A DNA stretch of 64,000 nt from Streptomyces tanashiensis. Lineage in GTDB: Bacteria > Actinomycetota > Actinomycetes > Streptomycetales > Streptomycetaceae. The notes under the pieces are model-generated. The model was not told where the DNA came from, did not search any database, and was given only the letters and a program-made list of their open reading frames with translations. The position numbers were made by a program, and so were the translations under genes. The stretch is from NCBI RefSeq assembly GCF_014648895.1, contig NZ_BMRZ01000001.1, positions 620,001-684,000 of the forward strand, written 5' to 3'. Shown here in pieces: positions 60,331 through 64,000 of the stretch (its first letter is position 1; the number at the start of each line of letters is the position of its first letter).

Positions 60331-61482
60331 CTAAGTCGGACGGCGGCTCAGGAGCCAGGGTTCGACGACGCCGAGGCCTCGGACCGGGCGCTGCCACATG
60401 GGCTGGAGCGCGAAGCGGTACGCGGCGGCCTGCCGGCCCTCCTTCTCGGCGCGGGTCGCCTCCTCGGCCGCCTCCGCCTCCGAGGCGGGTGCCTCGCCGG
60501 TCCTGGTCAGTTCCTCGGCGAGGGCGCCGTCGACGAGGACGGCGTCCTTGGGGGCTATCGAGGTGAGGCGGCTGGCCAGGTTCACGGTGGTGCCGAAGAC
60601 ATCGCCCATCCGGGTCGTCACGGTGCCGAAGGCGATGCCGACGCGCAGTGCGGGCATCGTCTCGTCGTGGCTGAGGGTCTCGATGAGCCGGAGCGCGATC
60701 TCGGCGGCCGTACCGGCGTCGTCGGCGCAGTACAGCACCTCGTCGCCGAGGGTCTTGATGAGCCGGCCGCCGTGCGCGGCGACGAGATCGGCGCAGGTGG
60801 TCTCGAAGGCCTCGACGAGCTCGCCGAGCTCCTCCTCCTCCAGGCGGCGGGTGAGGCGGGTGAAGCCGACGAGGTCCGCGAAGCCGACGGCGAGCCGCCG
60901 GTCGACCATCTCCTCGTCGTCGGCGGCCTGCACGAGCACCCGGCCGGTCGCGGCGGCGAGCTGCCGCCGCCAGACGTAGATGAGGAACTCCTCCAGCTCG
61001 GGCAGGAGCAGCTCGACCAGCGGGTACGTGACCTCGGTGCGGGTCATGCCGGGCTCGGGCGGCTCGGTGAGGCCCTCCAGGAAGGAGTCGATCTGCCACT
61101 CGGCGAGCCGGGCGGTGGTCTGTCCGGTGGAGCGGGCGACCTGCACGGCCATCGGCTCGCTGAGCAGCCCGGCCTCGACGAGACCGGCCAGCCGGCGCAG
61201 CGCGAGGACGTCGGCCTCGGTGAGCGCCTTGGCCTGGCCGATGTCGGCGAAGCCCATGGCGCGCCAGAAACGGGAGGCGAGCTCCATGGAGACGCCGGCG
61301 GTGCGGGCGGCCTGGAACGGGGTGTAGCGGCGTTCCGCGCCGAGGATGAGCTGTTCGAGGCGGATGGCGAGCGGATCGTCGCTCGGCTCGGCCGTGTGGT
61401 CGACCTCGTGGTGGGGGGTGGGGTACGTCGGCGGTCCAGCCGGCTCGGCTCCGCCGCCCGCGTTCGCGTCGTCGACGGTCAC
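60331..61482 (-). CDS. cya: Class III adenylate cyclase
   Basis: A 383-residue cyclase making cAMP. An N-terminal helical regulatory domain (about 35-180) precedes the catalytic domain (from about 196): FADLVGFTRL with metal ligand D203, IKTLGDEVL with K244 and D247, and VNLASRLTSIAPKD. The layout matches the pH-sensing mycobacterial cyclase Rv1264, which is autoinhibited by its N-terminal domain; that comparison is from memory. The GTG start at 61482 has GGAGG upstream; the frame is open farther but not coding-like. Confidence 0.9.
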   Translation of the reverse strand: MTVDDANAGGGAEPAGPPTYPTPHHEVDHTAEPSDDPLAIRLEQLILGAERRYTPFQAARTAGVSMELASRFWRAMGFADIGQAKALTEADVLALRRLAGLVEAGLLSEPMAVQVARSTGQTTARLAEWQIDSFLEGLTEPPEPGMTRTEVTYPLVELLLPELEEFLIYVWRRQLAAATGRVLVQAADDEEMVDRRLAVGFADLVGFTRLTRRLEEEELGELVEAFETTCADLVAAHGGRLIKTLGDEVLYCADDAGTAAEIALRLIETLSHDETMPALRVGIAFGTVTTRMGDVFGTTVNLASRLTSIAPKDAVLVDGALAEELTRTGEAPASEAEAAEEATRAEKEGRQAAAYRFALQPMWQRPVRGLGVVEPWLLSRRPT

Positions 61483-61649
61483 CGGCCGCCTCCTGCCCGT
61501 TCCCTGCCCACTTGTCCTGCCGATCTGTCGCCATGGATCGCGCTCCACGATACGGCAGGTGTGTGCTGGCTCACGCCCGATCGCCGCCACGTGGCGGCCG
61601 TGCGCGCGGGCCCTCCGGGTGAACGGCCTGGAGGGCGCGGCGCCCGTGG

Positions 61650-61665
61650 GGGTGTGCCCACACCC
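61650..61665 (-). terminator. Possible terminator of birA
   Basis: GGGTGTG and CACACCC with a two-base centre lie four bases past the birA stop codon. The loop is very short, so this is weak. Confidence 0.3.
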
Positions 61666-61668
61666 GTG

Positions 61669-62514
61669 TCACGTCCGCAGGTGGACGATGTCGCCCGCTC
61701 CCACCGCTTCCGTGCCGCCGCCCTCGGTGGCGACCACCAGGCGGCCGTCGCCGTCCAGGGCGACGGCCTCTCCCTCCAGCATGCGCTCGCCGGGCAGCTC
61801 GGCGCGGACGCGGCGGCCCAGGGTGGCGCAGCCGGCCGTGTAGGCCGCCTGGAGGCCGGAGGCGTCCGGGTCGCCGTCGGCCCGCACCCAGTCGCCGTAC
61901 CACTGCTCCAGGGAGCGCAGGACGGCCCGCAGGAGGGTGTCGCGGTCGGTGGAGACCGCGCCGGCGAGGAGGAGGGAACCGGCCGCCGGGACGGGCAGCT
62001 CGTCCTCACGGAGGGTGACGTTGATGCCGAGGCCGACGACGATCGCGTCGGCGCCGGCGCGCTCGGCGAGGATGCCGCCGGTCTTGCGCTCCTCGCCCGC
62101 GACGGAAACCAGCACGTCGTTGGGCCACTTGAGGGAGGTGTCGACGCCGGCGGCCTTCGCGAGGCCGGTGGCGGCGGCCACGCCGGTGAGCAGCGGGAGC
62201 CAGCCCCAGCGGTGGACGGGCACGGCGGGCTTGAGGAGGACGGAGAGGAAGAGTCCGGAGCGGGCGGGCGCGGTCCAGGTGCGGTCGAGCCGGCCGCGGC
62301 CGGAGGTCTGTTCCTCGGCGACCAGTACGGCGCCTTCGGGCAGTTCGTCGGCCCGTGCGGCGAGGTCGCTGTTGGTGGAGCCGGTGGCGGTGACCACGTC
62401 GAGCGAGGTCCACAGTCCGTCGGGGAGGACGAGCGCGCGGCGCAGCGCGGGAGCGTTCAGCGGGGGCCGGTCGAGGTCGGACCAGCGTCCGCCGGAGCCT
62501 TGAGAGGACGTCAT
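61669..62514 (-). CDS. birA: Biotin-[acetyl-CoA-carboxylase] ligase
   Basis: A 281-residue biotin protein ligase. TGSTNSDLAARADE, QTSGRGRLDRTWTAP (the GRGRxxR biotinyl-AMP loop) and SLKWPNDVLV are the active-site motifs, and a C-terminal SH3-like domain follows. There is no N-terminal helix-turn-helix, so it is a monofunctional ligase that does not itself repress genes. It is divergent from the carboxylase gene pccB, whose biotinylated partner it serves. Confidence 0.93.
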   Translation of the reverse strand: MTSSQGSGGRWSDLDRPPLNAPALRRALVLPDGLWTSLDVVTATGSTNSDLAARADELPEGAVLVAEEQTSGRGRLDRTWTAPARSGLFLSVLLKPAVPVHRWGWLPLLTGVAAATGLAKAAGVDTSLKWPNDVLVSVAGEERKTGGILAERAGADAIVVGLGINVTLREDELPVPAAGSLLLAGAVSTDRDTLLRAVLRSLEQWYGDWVRADGDPDASGLQAAYTAGCATLGRRVRAELPGERMLEGEAVALDGDGRLVVATEGGGTEAVGAGDIVHLRT

Positions 62515-62554
62515 GCAAGCCAGACTAGGTGTGGCAAAGACCGCAGTGCCGAAC

Positions 62555-62572
62555 CGTATCGGCGTCGATACG
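62555..62572. promoter_or_regulatory. Palindrome in the birA-pccB divergent promoter
   Basis: CGTATCG-GCGT-CGATACG, perfect 7-bp arms, in the 134-base region between the two starts. It could be an operator for one or both genes; the binding protein is not known. Confidence 0.45.
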
Positions 62573-62648
62573 CTACGGGTCAGTAGGCCAGCAGTAGCCC
62601 ATTCGTAGTCAACGAACCCCCCGTGACCAGGCAGGGAGCCGCATCCCG

Positions 62649-64000
62649 ATGTCCGAGCCGGCAGAGCAGTACGAGATCGACATTCACACGACCGCGGGCA
62701 AGATCGCGGACCTCAAGCGCCGTATCGACGAGGCCACGCACGCCGGCTCGGAGCGCGCGGTGGAGAAGCAGCATGCCAAGGGCAAGCTGACCGCGCGCGA
62801 GCGGATCGCCCTCCTCCTGGACGAGGGCTCGTTCGTGGAGCTGGACGAGCTGGCCCGCCACCGCTCGACCAACTTCGGTCTGGAGAAGAACCGGCCGTAC
62901 GGCGACGGTGTCGTCACCGGCTACGGCACGGTGGACGGCCGTCCGGTCGCCGTGTTCTCGCAGGACTTCACGGTCTTCGGCGGCGCGCTGGGCGAGACGT
63001 ACGGCCAGAAGATCATCAAGGTGATGGACTTCGCGCTGAAGACGGGCTGCCCGGTCATCGGCATCAACGACTCCGGCGGCGCCCGCATCCAGGAGGGTGT
63101 GAGCGCGCTCGGCATGTACGGCGAGATCTTCCGCCGCAACACCCACGCCTCCGGGGTGATCCCGCAGATCTCCCTGATCGTCGGCCCGTGCGCGGGCGGC
63201 GCGGTGTACTCCCCCGCGATCACCGACTTCACGGTGATGGTGGACCAGACCTCGCACATGTTCATCACGGGTCCCGACGTGATCAAGACGGTGACCGGCG
63301 AGGACGTGGGCTTCGAGGAGCTGGGCGGCGCCCGGACGCACAACGCGACCTCGGGCGTGGCGCACCACATGGCGGGGGACGAGAAGGACGCGATCGAGTA
63401 CGTCAAGTCCCTGCTCTCGTACCTCCCTTCGAACAACCTCTCGGAGCCGCCGGCCTTCCCGGAGGTCGCGGAGACCGAGGTCACGGACGAGGACCGCGAG
63501 CTCGACACGCTGATCCCGGACTCGGCGAACCAGCCGTACGACATGCACAAGGTCATCGAGCACGTCCTCGACGACGGCGAGTTCCTGGAGACGCAGGCGC
63601 TGTTCGCGCCGAACATCCTGACCGGCTTCGGCCGGGTCGAGGGCTTCCCGGTGGGCGTGGTCGCGAACCAGCCGATGCAGTTCGCGGGCTGCCTGGACAT
63701 CGACGCGTCCGAGAAGGCCGCGCGCTTCGTCCGGACCTGCGACGCCTTCAACATCCCGGTCCTGACCTTCGTGGACGTGCCGGGCTTCCTGCCGGGCGTG
63801 GACCAGGAGTACGGCGGCATCATCCGGCGCGGCGCGAAGCTGATCTACGCGTACGCGGAGGCGACGGTCCCGCTGATCACGGTCATCACGCGGAAGGCCT
63901 TCGGCGGCGCGTACGACGTCATGGGCTCCAAGCACCTGGGCGCGGACCTGAACCTGGCGTGGCCGACGGCGCAGATCGCGGTCATGGGCGCGCAGGGCGC
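62649..64000 (+). CDS. pccB: Propionyl-CoA carboxylase beta subunit, 5' part (cut by window edge)
   Basis: The first 450 codons of an acyl-CoA carboxyltransferase beta subunit, still open at the window end (full relatives are about 530 residues). It begins [43 protein letters not shown] and [12 protein letters not shown] form the acyl-CoA side, and [18 protein letters not shown] and [14 protein letters not shown] the biotin side. It moves carboxyl from biotin to propionyl- or acetyl-CoA, giving methylmalonyl- or malonyl-CoA for lipids and polyketides. GGGAG precedes the ATG. Confidence 0.93.
   Translation, partial: MSEPAEQYEIDIHTTAGKIADLKRRIDEATHAGSERAVEKQHAKGKLTARERIALLLDEGSFVELDELARHRSTNFGLEKNRPYGDGVVTGYGTVDGRPVAVFSQDFTVFGGALGETYGQKIIKVMDFALKTGCPVIGINDSGGARIQEGVSALGMYGEIFRRNTHASGVIPQISLIVGPCAGGAVYSPAITDFTVMVDQTSHMFITGPDVIKTVTGEDVGFEELGGARTHNATSGVAHHMAGDEKDAIEYVKSLLSYLPSNNLSEPPAFPEVAETEVTDEDRELDTLIPDSANQPYDMHKVIEHVLDDGEFLETQALFAPNILTGFGRVEGFPVGVVANQPMQFAGCLDIDASEKAARFVRTCDAFNIPVLTFVDVPGFLPGVDQEYGGIIRRGAKLIYAYAEATVPLITVITRKAFGGAYDVMGSKHLGADLNLAWPTAQIAVMGAQG

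Overview
The window is a stretch of a Streptomyces-type actinomycete chromosome. The DNA is very GC-rich with strong GC bias at third codon positions, GTG starts are frequent, and many neighbouring genes overlap by four bases. The gene content is diagnostic: chaplins, rodlins, a mycothiol-S-conjugate amidase, an AfsR-like regulator, a GAF-GGDEF diguanylate cyclase and a class III adenylate cyclase. No rRNA, tRNA, IS element, phage gene or CRISPR array was found.

Left part (1 to about 23.5 kb): an aerial-hypha surface island. Chaplins (one cut by the window edge, one at 3.8 kb, one at 20.0 kb), an LPETG-anchored Pro/Thr-rich protein carrying a degenerate chaplin-like domain, three small secreted proteins of unknown role and three rodlins surround a block of mostly co-directional genes. 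That block encodes a secreted DUF3344-like protein, two GT4 glycosyltransferases, an undecaprenyl-phosphate sugar transferase, an O-antigen-ligase/polymerase-like protein, a MurJ-type flippase with a repeat-rich N-terminal tail, a polysaccharide deacetylase, a Wzz-like protein, a GNAT/FemAB-like transferase, an ATP-grasp ligase and a flavin monooxygenase. A secreted GH26-like glycosidase with a KPEP stalk lies on the other strand inside it. A LytR-CpsA-Psr enzyme sits between the second and third rodlins. Together they could make, export, trim and anchor a surface polysaccharide alongside the chaplin/rodlin layer.

Middle part (23.5 to 44 kb): housekeeping and regulation. It holds a DUF255 thioredoxin-like protein, a large STAND ATPase with TPRs, mca with its small membrane partner, DUF4307, greA, a tandem pair of membrane Ser/Thr kinases with extracytoplasmic beta-propellers, a DrrAB-type ABC exporter, a SARP-NB-ARC-TPR regulator, a membrane-tethered HTH protein, threonine dehydratase and a MarR regulator.

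Right part (44 to 64 kb): a degenerate sigma-like gene with a small membrane partner, cystathionine gamma-synthase, a trio of two paralogous TPR-like membrane proteins flanking an M48 peptidase, msrA, a DUF1330 gene with a fragment of a second copy beside it, an alcohol dehydrogenase divergent from a probably leaderless MmyB-type regulator, an L,D-transpeptidase lipoprotein, a tiny LAETG sortase substrate, a 76-bp tandem repeat, hutH, a secreted ricin-type lectin, the diguanylate cyclase with a BldD-like box, an enoyl-CoA hydratase, cya, birA, and the start of pccB, which runs off the right end.

From memory of S. coelicolor, the left island resembles its chpF-rdlAB region while everything right of about 23.5 kb resembles a different chromosomal region (mca to pccB). 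The junction near 23.45 kb may therefore be a rearrangement point; this needs a synteny comparison.
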